Assembly: GCA_009693785.1 (NCBI GenBank)
Contig: SHWP01000014.1
Coordinates: 1-60,394, forward strand
Length of the DNA stretch: 60,394 nucleotides
Direction of reading: 5' to 3'
Origin: Rhodospirillaceae bacterium
GTDB taxonomy: Bacteria; Pseudomonadota; Alphaproteobacteria; Rhodospirillales; Rhodospirillaceae
Part shown: one piece after another, positions 49,036 through 57,923 of the stretch
How the letters are laid out: every line of letters starts with the position of its first letter
How positions within the stretch are numbered: position 1 is the first letter of the stretch
Notes under the pieces: model-generated
Databases searched by the model: none
The model's input: only the letters and a program-made list of their open reading frames with translations
What the model was told of the DNA's origin: nothing
Made by a program: the position numbers and the translations under genes

Positions 49036-51182
49036 ATGCTTCGGTCGATCGTAGACGAGTTCATAAGCCAGGCCGACCGAGCCTTTCTGTGGCTGGCGGT
49101 TGCTTTCGCGGCTGGGATTGCGGTGTTTTTCACCTGGCCTTCTGATCCACCGTCTTGGTTTGGGCCATTCTTCGTTGCTACGGCGATAGGTGGGGTTCTG
49201 CTCCGGCGCCGGCTTGACCTCATCACCGGCTGTGCTTTGGCGGTGCTCGCATTTGGCATGGGCATAAGTGCTGCTCAAGTGCGTGTCGATGCCGTCCGCG
49301 CCCCTGTTCTTGAACACGAGATTGGCCCCCTTGATGTGGCGGGCTTTGCGACCGAAGTCGAGCGAGAACCCGGACGCATCCGCGTGATCTTGGAGCGGGC
49401 GCGCTTCGAAGCCGAGGGCGTGTCGCGCAAACCTGCTCGCATCCGTTTGTCGTTGCCAGCCAAACATGGCGCGCCGCGTGTGGGTGACAGGATTGTGGTG
49501 CGTGCAGTACTGCGCCCACCCGAACGGCCCGTGGTACCGGGCGGCTTCGAGTACCAGCGCTTTCTGTTTTTCGAGCGCATCGGCGCCTTGGGTTATTCTT
49601 TGCAACCGTGGCAGTTGCGCAAACCGGCGCGTGATGAGGGAATGTTGAATGGGGCCCGCGAAGGCTTGGAGAACCTGCGCCGTGACATTTCCGACCGAAT
49701 CCTCGCGGCCGTGCCGGGCGATGCAGGTGCGGTGGCCGTAGCTTTGGTGACGGGTGAGCAATCGCTGATCCCTGAGCCATTGCAGGAGTCTTACCGGGTG
49801 TCGGGTTTGGCGCATTTGTTGTCGATCTCGGGTGTGCATATGTCGCTGTTGGCGGCGGCCGTGTTCGTGCTGGTGCGCAGATCGCTTGCCCTCTGGCCCT
49901 ATGTTGCATTGCGCGTCGACCTCAAAAAATTGGCCGCCTGGGCGGCACTGGCGGCAGCCACATTTTATGTATTGATCTCGGGGATGAGCGTGCCTGCCGT
50001 ACGCGCTTACATCATGGTGGCGGTGGTGATTGCTGCCATCTTTTTCGACCGCCGCGCCGTATCGCTGCGCAGCGTCGGCTTGGCGGCCTTGGCGTTGATG
50101 GCACTTTACCCCGAAGCAGTGGTGGGTCCGAGCTTCCAAATGTCGTTCATGGCCGTGTTGGCCCTGGTGGCGTTGTACGAACACTATCATTTGCGGCCGA
50201 TCTGGCGCGGGATTGATGGCGAGTTCCGGCTTGGCCGGGCAGTTGCTGTGTATGTTATTGGGCTGATTGCCACCGACTTGGTTGCGGGGTCTATCACCTC
50301 TTTGTTTGCGGCCTATCATTTCAATCGGCTGCCCGCCTATTCGCTGGCCGCCAATGTGCTGGCCGCGCCGCTGACCGGCTTGTGGGTGATGCCCGCCGGG
50401 TTGATCGCGCTGGCGTTGATGCCCTTTGGTCTTGATGGCCCGTTCCTGACGTTGATGGGCAAAGGGGTCAAGGCGATCAACAATCTTGCGATCACTGTCG
50501 CAGATTGGCCGGGCGCGCAGGTCCATGTGCCGCCCATGTCGCCTGTGGTCATGTCGGGTGCGGCGTTTGGCTTGGTCATGGTTTGCTTGTGGCGTGGACG
50601 TTTGCGCTGGGTTGGCATGCTGCCAGTTATTGCCGCCATGGCGCAGCCGTGGCTGGCTACGCCACCGGAATTCTGGTCGATGAGAGTGGGCGGGTGATGG
50701 CGGTGACAGACGATGCAGGCCATGTGGTGTTGAACCTTGACCGGCGCGACCGCTTTGTCCGCTCGGTCTTGAAGGAACGTTACGGCCAATCGCAGGAACG
50801 TTGGCCGGTCGCAGAGGCCAACGCCGCATTGGGTTTGGCCTGCGATGCGGCGGGCTGCGTGCTCAATCGCAACGACACGCGAGTGACCTTGGCGTTATCT
50901 GCCGCTGCCTTGGCCGAGGACTGCGGTGTTACCGCAATCATCATCGCGCCAACTCAATTCGCCGATGATTGCCGGGGCAGCTTTGTCATCGACCGCGGCA
51001 ATCTGTTCCGCGAAGGGGCTCATGCCCTTTACCTGAGCGATGGCCGGGTGCGCGTGGAGAGCGTCGAAGATCTCACCGGCGATCGTATCTGGTCGCGGCA
51101 GCCTCAGCGGCGGACGAGGCCGGTCATACCCGAAGTCTCACGTAGCGAAGACTTCGACAACACTCTCAGCGCCGATCAATAA
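49036..51182 (+). pseudogene. comEC: ComEC/Rec2-type DNA uptake channel, frameshifted near its C-terminus
   Basis: The first frame (49036-50697, 553 residues) holds the N-terminal DUF4131/OB-like region and the Competence membrane domain: DAGAVAVALVTGEQSLIP, SGLAHLLSISGVHMSLLA, ISGMSVPAVRAYIMV and PSFQMSFMAVLALVALYEHY. It then runs out of frame after WLATPPEFW. The expected continuation (ILVDESGRVMAV...) is in the +1 frame to 51182. One extra A at about 50669-50671 would restore a protein of about 715 residues, the usual alphaproteobacterial size without a metallo-beta-lactamase domain. It is a pseudogene or a sequence error. ComEC carries single-stranded DNA across the inner membrane. Confidence 0.85.
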
Positions 51183-51868
51183 CGCCGGTATAAACCCACC
51201 AGCTTGCCTTGCACCTTGACGCGGTCGGGGCCGAAGATGCGAGTCTCGTAACTTTTATTAGCCGGTTCTAGTGCAATCGACTCGCCCTTGCGGCGCAGGC
51301 GTTTCAGCGTCGCTTCTTCGTTATCGACCAAGGCCACGACAATCGAGCCGTTCTCGGCGGTGTCGCAACGCTTGATCAGCACCGTGTCGCCATCATTGAT
51401 GCCCGCATCGATCATCGAATCGCCGTCGATGGTGAGTGCGTAATGCTCACCACCACCCAGCAGCCCGGCCGGGACACCAATGTGCTCGGTGGGGTTGCGT
51501 AAGGCTTCAATCGGTGTGCCAGCGGCGATCTTGCCATAGAGCGGTAGCTCGACAGTTTCGGCGGGCGAACTGGTTTTGGCAGATGCTCCACTGATGCCGA
51601 AATTTCCTGGGATGACATTGGGGGCGAAACTTGCCGCAGGCCGGTCGGTGGCTGCATCTGGCAGTTTCAGCACTTCCAGTGCGCGGGCCTTGTGGGCGAG
51701 GCGGCGCAGAAACCCGCGTTCCTCGAGCGAGGTGATTAGCCGGTGGATGCCCGACTTGGATTTGAGCTGCAGGGCGTCCTTCATTTCGTCGAAGGAGGGG
51801 GCCACGCCGTCACGGTTCATCCGGTCGCGAATCAGGAGCAGAAGCTGGTACTGCTTTTTGGTGAGCAT
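51176..51868 (-). CDS. lexA: SOS-response repressor LexA
   Basis: A 230-residue repressor of the SOS regulon. The winged-helix N-terminus (residues 1-65) includes the recognition region [19 protein letters not shown]. The autocleavage site is A116-G117 in YGKIAAGTP, and the catalytic dyad is S151 (DGDSMIDAG) and K189 (EATLKRL). All self-cleavage residues are intact. A LexA box lies upstream. It is convergent with comEC, overlapping its end by 7 bases. Confidence 0.97.
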   Translation of the reverse strand: MLTKKQYQLLLLIRDRMNRDGVAPSFDEMKDALQLKSKSGIHRLITSLEERGFLRRLAHKARALEVLKLPDAATDRPAASFAPNVIPGNFGISGASAKTSSPAETVELPLYGKIAAGTPIEALRNPTEHIGVPAGLLGGGEHYALTIDGDSMIDAGINDGDTVLIKRCDTAENGSIVVALVDNEEATLKRLRRKGESIALEPANKSYETRIFGPDRVKVQGKLVGLYRRY

Positions 51869-51956
51869 GGGGGGAAAATGCCTCCACCGTGAGATTCCGC
51901 GTTATTGGCGGCCCTTATGGCGGCCAGCACGCATGAACAAAAGGGCAACGGTGGAT

Positions 51957-51971
51957 GTTCTACTTTAGTTC
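51957..51971. promoter_or_regulatory. LexA box (GTTC-N7-GTTC) upstream of lexA
   Basis: GTTC at 51957-51960 and GTTC at 51968-51971 are separated by exactly seven bases (TACTTTA). This is the direct-repeat operator bound by alphaproteobacterial LexA, equivalent to GAAC-N7-GAAC on the lexA strand. It lies about 90 bases before the lexA start, fitting autoregulation. Confidence 0.8.
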
Positions 51972-51989
51972 TACCGCCCGGTCAAGCGC

Positions 51990-52673
51990 TTACCAACTCT
52001 TGTTGATGCCCATCCAAGCGGCAATCAGCGCCATGAACAAAATCGAATGGGCAAGCGGCCGGAGCCGGTTGAGCGAGTCGGTCATGGTCTGGGCGGTCTT
52101 ATCATCCCATGTGGCATTCAACGCCGACATAGGATCGAGACCAGCCAAAGCAGCACGCACGGGGCGCAGACGTGAGCGCACCAGGGCGCTGACCACTAGC
52201 ATCAACCCCAGCAGCAGCACTTTCAATGCAAGCCAATTGGCTTGCACCATGCCCGTGCCCATGAAACCAACGATGCCATCGTAAATGGTGCCAAGGCCAA
52301 TGATGGCGCGCACCCAAATTTCAATTGTGTAGAGGATCTCGCCCAGGCCGCGCTGCTTCAACACGCCGGTCGCGACCACCAGGGCGAACCAGCCTAATCC
52401 GATGATCCATGTCGCCGTGAGGTAGCCAGGGTCGGTGAGCGTGTAGACGCCCAGATCAATTCCAATGACCACACCCAGGGGCAACAGCAAGGCCAGTGCC
52501 GCACTGGAGATGGCGTTGCACCAGCTTGCCGTGCGGGCCGCCAAGATGCGCACCGTGGGTAGCGTACCAAACACTGAGGCCCGCTTGGCGGCATAGAAGG
52601 CGGGCATGTCGACGCCCACGATCAGGGCGAAGGCGAACACATGGGCGAAGTGGAAAAAATCGATGGAGGTCAT
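51990..52673 (-). CDS. multi-pass integral membrane protein, unknown function
   Basis: A 227-residue protein with about six hydrophobic segments; it begins MTSIDFFHFAHVFAFALIVGV, with histidines in the first helix reminiscent of CopD-like or DUF2269-type membrane proteins. No catalytic motif is visible and the family assignment is only a resemblance. It lies between the LexA box region and a palindrome-bearing intergenic stretch, inside the accessory insert between lexA and moeA. Confidence 0.6.
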   Translation of the reverse strand: MTSIDFFHFAHVFAFALIVGVDMPAFYAAKRASVFGTLPTVRILAARTASWCNAISSAALALLLPLGVVIGIDLGVYTLTDPGYLTATWIIGLGWFALVVATGVLKQRGLGEILYTIEIWVRAIIGLGTIYDGIVGFMGTGMVQANWLALKVLLLGLMLVVSALVRSRLRPVRAALAGLDPMSALNATWDDKTAQTMTDSLNRLRPLAHSILFMALIAAWMGINKSW

Positions 52674-53032
52674 GACTATTCAACTTTTGCGGTGGTGAGG
52701 GCGCAGTGTGGTGTCGTTGAAATGATACCGCCTGTTACGCCTGTTATTGCAGGAAAAGAACAGGGATAAATCGGGCTAAGTGTTTGATATTCCCAAAGAC
52801 CACTTTTTGCTATCAGGCAATTCACGTTTAAGTCCTTGCGATCACTCATTTTCGATTCCGCCCGGCACACATTATACCGCTGCGGTATAGCCGCCCGATG
52901 TTTGGTATTTTCATACCCGGCCTATTCAACAGTTCTAACGTTAGGTGCAGACCTGGCCTAGAACAAGATGCTGCACAAAAGAATCCTGGGGAAATCGCGC
53001 TCAGCGTGTACATGCCTTGAGGCGGCGGCTGA
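52674..53032. other. 359-base intergenic stretch with a perfect palindrome
   Basis: No convincing gene is seen; the short frames here lack ribosome sites and familiar sequence. It holds a 17-base perfect palindrome at 52873-52889, a GGTAT...ATACC hairpin shortly after, and a CCTGTTA direct repeat at about 52731-52746. It looks richer in A and T than its neighbours and may hold the promoter of the membrane protein gene. Confidence 0.5.
52873..52889. promoter_or_regulatory. 17-bp perfect palindrome (candidate operator)
   Basis: TATACCGC and GCGGTATA flank a single central T. It lies 200 bases upstream of the minus-strand membrane protein gene. The size and symmetry fit a dimeric repressor site. 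No regulator gene is adjacent. Confidence 0.35.
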
Positions 53033-54040
53033 TCATGGGGTGATATCGCGCACCAATCGGAACCCCAGCGTATAGAACCTTGCGTCGGCGGCGTTCTTGT
53101 TGCGCAAGCTGGAGCGGATGCCCCAGGGAAAATGCGCCCACGATGCGCTGCGGTTGATGCGCCGGTCCGAGGCGCACTTCTCACTCGCACCATCCCACGC
53201 GCTGCCGTCGGTGGGTGCGCCGGTGTAGCTGTCGTGGAAGCAATCGGCCATCCACTCCCAGGCGTTGCCCAGCATGTCGTAGAGTCCAAAGGCATTGGGC
53301 TTGTAGTGACCGACGGGCGAGGTGAACACATATCCATCGCGGCATTGAATGAGCCGGTCGGTGCCGTTGAAGCCATACGTCACCGGTGCGCCGGGCTTGC
53401 CCCATTGATAGGGGCCATCGCCTGCATCGAGGTCGCCGCCATTGGCGTACTCGCACGCTTGTTCGGGCGCATCGCCCCAATGACGCGCCGTTGAGCTGCC
53501 CGTGCGTGCGGCATATTCCCATTCGGCTTCTGTGGGCAGGCGATAGGTGTGGCCGGTTTTGGCCGAGAGCCACTGCGCGTAGCCCACCGCATCATACCAA
53601 CTCACGCACACCACGGGCTCATCATCGGCTTGCTTGAAGCCGGTGTCTTTCCAACTTTTGCCAGGGGTGGTGACAAAGTACACCCCGGGGGCGTCATAGA
53701 TGCGGCAGTAAAAACCATCCTCGCGCGCGGTGGCGGCCACGAAGGCGGCGTATTGCGCCTTGGTGATCTCAAAGCGGCCCAGCGCGAAGGGTTTGGCAAT
53801 CGTCACGCCATGGCGCGGCTTTTCCCAGGCGGCGTACTGCGGGGGCATTTTCTCGCGGTCAGATTCAGCGGAGGTCGAGCCCATCTCAAAACGGCCGGCG
53901 GGAATAGAAACCATGTCTGGGCAATCGGCGCAGTCCTTGATCACCGCGCCGGGCTTGATGGCCTCGGCCGCATGGGTGAGGGGGGCGAGAAGCAGTAGAG
54001 CGGGGAAAAAAACCGCGGTGAATAAATGTTTGCGAGTCAT
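53033..54040 (-). CDS. exported SUMF/FGE-like protein (formylglycine-generating-enzyme fold)
   Basis: A 335-residue protein with a signal peptide (MTRKHLFTAVFFPALLLLAP..., cleavage near AHA/AEA). The SUMF fold is shown by CPDMVSIPAGRFEMGS, FEITKAQYAAFV, VVCVSWYDAVGYAQWLS, YRLPTEAEWEYAAR, MLGNAWEWMADCF and a final FYTLGFRLVRD. The region NRSASWAHFPWGIRSSLRN lacks the paired active-site cysteines of true formylglycine-generating enzyme, and no sulfatase gene is nearby. Its role is therefore unknown; related folds occur in EgtB-, PvdO- and protein-binding proteins. ATG 54040 is chosen for the signal peptide. Confidence 0.85.
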   Translation of the reverse strand: MTRKHLFTAVFFPALLLLAPLTHAAEAIKPGAVIKDCADCPDMVSIPAGRFEMGSTSAESDREKMPPQYAAWEKPRHGVTIAKPFALGRFEITKAQYAAFVAATAREDGFYCRIYDAPGVYFVTTPGKSWKDTGFKQADDEPVVCVSWYDAVGYAQWLSAKTGHTYRLPTEAEWEYAARTGSSTARHWGDAPEQACEYANGGDLDAGDGPYQWGKPGAPVTYGFNGTDRLIQCRDGYVFTSPVGHYKPNAFGLYDMLGNAWEWMADCFHDSYTGAPTDGSAWDGASEKCASDRRINRSASWAHFPWGIRSSLRNKNAADARFYTLGFRLVRDITP

Positions 54041-54069
54041 TTCAATGCCTCGTGTGCAGTGTCGCGCCA

Positions 54070-54092
54070 GCTTATGTACCCGGTACATAAGC
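54070..54092. repeat. palindrome A (23 bp), between SUMF-like and VOC genes
   Basis: GCTTATGTACC and GGTACATAAGC are perfect inverted copies around one C. It lies 30 bases upstream of the SUMF-like start codon. The core TTATGTAC...GTACATAA recurs in palindrome B at 55400-55428. The remaining 54093-54339 shows a small minus-strand frame (to 54257) ending in the palindrome but no convincing gene. Confidence 0.7.
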
Positions 54093-54339
54093 ACACGCCG
54101 TCTCCTTCGGCACGGGCAGACCGTGATCTTCGAATTGCCGTCCATGGAAGCTCATGGCGAGGGGTTGGTCGATGACCCGCCACCTTTGATCAACGGTGTC
54201 TTTCACGCTTAACTTACGTTTCCGGGCCATAGACAAGCCAAAAGGATGAGTGAGCAACGCTGCATCATGCGCTTTCTTCCGTACCTGGTAGATCAGAATT
54301 GTCTATAGTCTTGGCGTGCACATCAAGGGGGAGGGACCG

Positions 54340-55401
54340 ATGAACCGTCGTGAAATTTTGAATTTTTCGGCATTGGCGATGGCCAGCGGGATGACAAGTC
54401 TTGTGTCGAAGGCCAACGCGCAGCCGAGCGAAACCGGGATAGGAAAGGTCTTCACGCCGATAGCTGACTCAAACCCTTTAGGCTGCAAGATTGTGACCTT
54501 CACCACGGTCTCGCCCGACGTGAAGGCCAGCATCAAGTTTTATCGCGACGTTATTGGCATGAGCTTGGCCGACGAGGGCACGCTGCCCGATGGCCTGACC
54601 AACGCGCCGGGTGTGGGCAAAAAGGGGCGGCACTATGCCATCATGAATATGCCCGAGACCAAAAGCGCCGAGGTGCGCATATTGGAAGCGCCTAAAAATG
54701 CAACGGCTAACCGTCCGCGCCCCACATCGGGCCCCAATGATCCGGGTCTGTTGGTGATGGAAGGCGGCACGCGCGACCCGGCCGAGAGTTATCACAAGCT
54801 CGCCAGCGCGGGCACGCCGATGATTTCCCCCCCGCGCTATTATTGGTTCCGCAACACCACCTGGGGCCGCGATGTGGATGTGATGAGTTACGCGCCCTTT
54901 GGGCCCGGCGGCGAGCAAATGTTCATTACCACCGAAATCAACAGCGATCGCCACCCCTGGAAATATTCGGGCCTGCACTCGGGCTTTTTCAATACAGCGG
55001 TGACCAGCTTGGACCAGCGCCCGCTGGATGCCTTTTTCGAAAATGCCTTCGGCCTCAAGCGCACCTCGCAAATGGAGTGCTTTCAGAAAAACGCCAACGA
55101 ACTGGTGGGCGCACCGCCCGACACTTATTTTCTGTGGGGCAATGTTGGCAGTGGCGTAAGTATTGAAGTATGGGAAGTCAAAGCCGCCAAGGGCACCACA
55201 TACCCCACGTCGCTCGACCGCACGGGGCTGGCGATGATCACCTTGCGCGTGAATGACGTGGCCAAATGCCGGGCGATGTGCGCGACGGCCGGAATCACAC
55301 CCGTGGGCGAGGGCGCGCTGCCACTTGTTGGCCGTGCTTCACCGGGCGGCTTTACCCTGCGCGGCGCTGCGGGCGAACTGATCGAGGTGGTGGGGGCGTA
55401 A
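54340..55401 (+). CDS. exported protein with two VOC (glyoxalase-like) modules
   Basis: A 353-residue protein. The N-terminus MNRREILNFSALAMASGMTS has an arginine pair and hydrophobic stretch like a Tat signal, cleaved near ANAQ. Two VOC modules follow: residues about 50-190 (SPDVKASIKFYRDVIGMSL) and about 215-350 (VTSLDQRPLDAFFENAFGL ... RTGLAMITLRVND ... GELIEVVGA). Metal ligands are not all evident, so enzyme class (lyase, dioxygenase) is open. A strong GGGGAGGGA site precedes ATG 54340. The stop overlaps palindrome B. Confidence 0.75.
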   Translation: MNRREILNFSALAMASGMTSLVSKANAQPSETGIGKVFTPIADSNPLGCKIVTFTTVSPDVKASIKFYRDVIGMSLADEGTLPDGLTNAPGVGKKGRHYAIMNMPETKSAEVRILEAPKNATANRPRPTSGPNDPGLLVMEGGTRDPAESYHKLASAGTPMISPPRYYWFRNTTWGRDVDVMSYAPFGPGGEQMFITTEINSDRHPWKYSGLHSGFFNTAVTSLDQRPLDAFFENAFGLKRTSQMECFQKNANELVGAPPDTYFLWGNVGSGVSIEVWEVKAAKGTTYPTSLDRTGLAMITLRVNDVAKCRAMCATAGITPVGEGALPLVGRASPGGFTLRGAAGELIEVVGA

Positions 55402-55428
55402 TAGTTATGTACAGGGTACATAACTATT
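55400..55428. repeat. palindrome B (29 bp), overlapping the VOC gene stop
   Basis: AATAGTTATGTAC and GTACATAACTATT are perfect 13-base inverted arms around AGG. It shares TTATGTAC...GTACATAA with palindrome A 1.3 kb away. It lies between the convergent VOC and moeA genes and could act as an operator copy, a transcript-end hairpin or a mobile-repeat edge. Confidence 0.7.
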
Positions 55429-55436
55429 ATTATTAA

Positions 55437-56633
55437 TCAAATAGTTAAAGTAATAATTTCTACTAGCTGACCCGCTGTTGCCTCGGGTGCAAAAGGTGCG
55501 CGGATAACCAAACAATCAGCGCGCGCCAAACTTGAAATCATGCCGCTGTCTTGTTTGGGGAAGGGCGTGGCGGTGAGTTCGCCGTTGGCATCGCGCGTGA
55601 GCGACCCACGCAAATAATCTTCGCGCTTGTCGTTGGCTTTGAGCGCGCTGCCCAGTTTGGCTTTGGTTGTGGCGGGCGCTGCACCCGGCAGTCCTTGCAT
55701 TTTTTCAAGCGCAGGACCTAAGAACAATATCGCACACACCATGGCCGAGACGGGGTTGCCCGGCAGGCCCATGAACGGTTTGCCTTTGAGGCTGCCAAAC
55801 AACAACGGTTTGCCCGGGCGCATGGCGATTTTGTGGAAATTCACGCTGAGGCCATTTTCGCCCAGTACTTTCGCGATGAGATCGTGGTCGCCAACAGAAA
55901 CGCCGCCCGTGGTTACGAGCATGTCGAGATCAGAGGCGGCCTGAGCCATTGTCTTGAGCGACGTGGCATCATCGCTCGCAATGCCGAGGTGCATGGGTGT
56001 CGCGCCCTGGGATGCGATGAACGCGCACAAGCCCGGGCCATTGGCCGAAACCAATTGCCCATGTTTGACCTCGTCGCCCGGCATGACCACTTCATCGCCG
56101 GTGGACAGCACGCCAATGCGCGGACGTTTGAACACGCTGAGGCGCGGTAAATTCATGGCCGCGAGCAAGCCCACATCGCGGAACGTCAGGCGGCGCGGCG
56201 CGCTGAGTATCGTTTCGCCGGTTTTGAAATCCTGCCCCATGGGGCGGATGTGGCGGCCTTTTGTAGCGGCCTCGTTGATGGTGACGTGATCACCGCTGGC
56301 CGCTGTATCTTCTTGAATCACGATTGAATCAGCGCCCTCGGGCACATACGCGCCGGTAAAAATACGCACAGCTTGGCCTGGGCCAAGTGTGCCGTTCCAT
56401 GGATGCCCGGCGGCCGCCGTTCCGATGACTTTGAGTGCCGCGCCGAGAGATGCATCAGCCGCGCGCACCGCATAGCCATCCATGGCCGAAACATCGGCGC
56501 TGGGGTGAGAAATTTTCGCCACCGCATCCACCGCCAGCACGCGGCCGAGCGCATCCATCACGGCTATTTCTTCAACGCCGATGGGATTGAGCGCAGCGAC
56601 AATGGCTGTGCGCGCGTCTGCAACGGAGATCAT
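55437..56633 (-). CDS. moeA: molybdopterin molybdenumtransferase
   Basis: Inserts molybdate into molybdopterin-AMP to form molybdenum cofactor. The 398-residue protein begins [18 protein letters not shown] and has the MDGYAVRA motif, [21 protein letters not shown] and [26 protein letters not shown]. The frame is open upstream within moaC, but ATG 56633 overlaps the moaC stop (ATGA) and gives normal length. Confidence 0.96.
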   Translation of the reverse strand: MISVADARTAIVAALNPIGVEEIAVMDALGRVLAVDAVAKISHPSADVSAMDGYAVRAADASLGAALKVIGTAAAGHPWNGTLGPGQAVRIFTGAYVPEGADSIVIQEDTAASGDHVTINEAATKGRHIRPMGQDFKTGETILSAPRRLTFRDVGLLAAMNLPRLSVFKRPRIGVLSTGDEVVMPGDEVKHGQLVSANGPGLCAFIASQGATPMHLGIASDDATSLKTMAQAASDLDMLVTTGGVSVGDHDLIAKVLGENGLSVNFHKIAMRPGKPLLFGSLKGKPFMGLPGNPVSAMVCAILFLGPALEKMQGLPGAAPATTKAKLGSALKANDKREDYLRGSLTRDANGELTATPFPKQDSGMISSLARADCLVIRAPFAPEATAGQLVEIITLTI

Positions 56634-57124
56634 TTGGCTTCGAACGTGCCTGATTTGCCGCCGGACTTTCTGACCAGACGGACGCCGGAGATCATCATGC
56701 CCCGGTCGACGGACTTGCACATGTCGTACACGGTCAGCGCCGCGGTGCTGACGGCGGTGAGTGCTTCCATCTCCACGCCGGTGGCACCGGTGACTTTGCA
56801 GGTGGCGGTAATGTTCACACAGTTTTTCTTGGTATCGCACGTCAGCTCGACATTGACCGACGACAAGCTCAAGGGATGACACAAGGGAATCAGGTCGGGT
56901 GTGCGTTTGGCCGCCATGATGCCTGCGAGTTGTGCCACGGCCAGCACATCGCCTTTTTTCATTTGGCGTTTTTGAATCATGCGCAGCGTTTCGGGTTGCA
57001 TGATCACCGCGCCCTTGGCCACAGCTTCGCGCGCCGTGGCAGCCTTGCCCGAGACGTCGACCATCACCGCGTTGCCCTTGGCATCGAAGTGGGTGAGCGA
57101 TTTTTTGGGGCGCGCCTTAGGCAT
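56630..57124 (-). CDS. moaC: cyclic pyranopterin monophosphate synthase
   Basis: Second step of molybdenum cofactor synthesis. The 164-residue protein shows [28 protein letters not shown] (active-site region), [27 protein letters not shown] and a Lys-rich C-terminus. ATG 57124 lies inside the end of trpC, giving an 8-base overlap and probable translational coupling. Confidence 0.96.
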   Translation of the reverse strand: MPKARPKKSLTHFDAKGNAVMVDVSGKAATAREAVAKGAVIMQPETLRMIQKRQMKKGDVLAVAQLAGIMAAKRTPDLIPLCHPLSLSSVNVELTCDTKKNCVNITATCKVTGATGVEMEALTAVSTAALTVYDMCKSVDRGMMISGVRLVRKSGGKSGTFEAK

Positions 57125-57923
57125 GGGCGGGTGCTTTCGACAAGATCGCCCGCGTGGCGAGTTCCACATCGGCTTGTTTCATGAGCGACTCACCAATCAA
57201 GAAACACTTCGCGCCAACGCGCTCCATTCGCGCCAAGTCGGCAGGGCCTTTCAATCCGCTTTCGGCGATCAGTACGCGGTCTTTGGGGATTAAGGCTGCC
57301 AGGCGCTCAGTGGTGGCTAAGTCCGTGGCTAATGTTTTGAGGTTGCGGTTGTTCACGCCAATCAGCTGTGACTTTAATTTCAAGGCGCGGGCCAACTCGG
57401 CTTCGTCATGCACTTCGATGATGACATCCATGCCGAATTGAATGGCGGCAGCTTCCAGTTCGGCGGCTATCGCATCATCCACGGCGGCGATAATGATGAG
57501 AATACAATCGGCGTTGATGGCGCGCGCTTCGGCCACTTGGTAGGGGTCGAGCATGAAATCTTTGCGCAGCGCGGGCAGTTTTGTCGCCGCACGGGCGGCG
57601 GTGAGGAATTCATCGCGGCCCTGGAAGTTGTCTTCTTCCGTCAGCACCGATAAGCACGCTGCCCCCGCGCGTTCGTATGCGCGGGCCAAGGCAGGCGGAT
57701 CGAAATCGGCGCGGATCAAGCCCGCCGATGGCGAGGCTTTTTTGATTTCGGCGATAAGCGCGTATTGGCCCGCGGTCACTTTCGCAGCAAGGGCCGTGGC
57801 AAAGCCGCGCACCGGCGAGGCACGGCGGGCAAAGGCCTCGACATCGGATTGCGTGAGTTCGCGCTTGCGAGCGGCGATGCGCAAGCGTTTTTGAGCGCAG
57901 ATGGCGGCGAGTGTATCGCTCAT
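57117..57923 (-). CDS. trpC: indole-3-glycerol phosphate synthase
   Basis: Closes the indole ring in tryptophan synthesis. This 268-residue TIM barrel has [40 protein letters not shown] and [12 protein letters not shown], which carry the catalytic Lys and Glu and the phosphate site. It is not fused to trpF. Its start overlaps the trpD stop by four bases. Confidence 0.97.
   Translation of the reverse strand: MSDTLAAICAQKRLRIAARKRELTQSDVEAFARRASPVRGFATALAAKVTAGQYALIAEIKKASPSAGLIRADFDPPALARAYERAGAACLSVLTEEDNFQGRDEFLTAARAATKLPALRKDFMLDPYQVAEARAINADCILIIIAAVDDAIAAELEAAAIQFGMDVIIEVHDEAELARALKLKSQLIGVNNRNLKTLATDLATTERLAALIPKDRVLIAESGLKGPADLARMERVGAKCFLIGESLMKQADVELATRAILSKAPAHA

Noticed and set aside
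48967..50829. 620-codon open frame on the minus strand opposite comEC
   Set aside because: The product is rich in Arg, His and Gln with no domain or hydrophobic pattern. The plus strand has a clear ComEC protein. It is a shadow of GC-rich codon use.
54072..54257. 61-codon minus-strand frame ending in palindrome A
   Set aside because: No ribosome site, no recognised family, and part of it is palindrome. It could be a gene remnant, but evidence is too thin.
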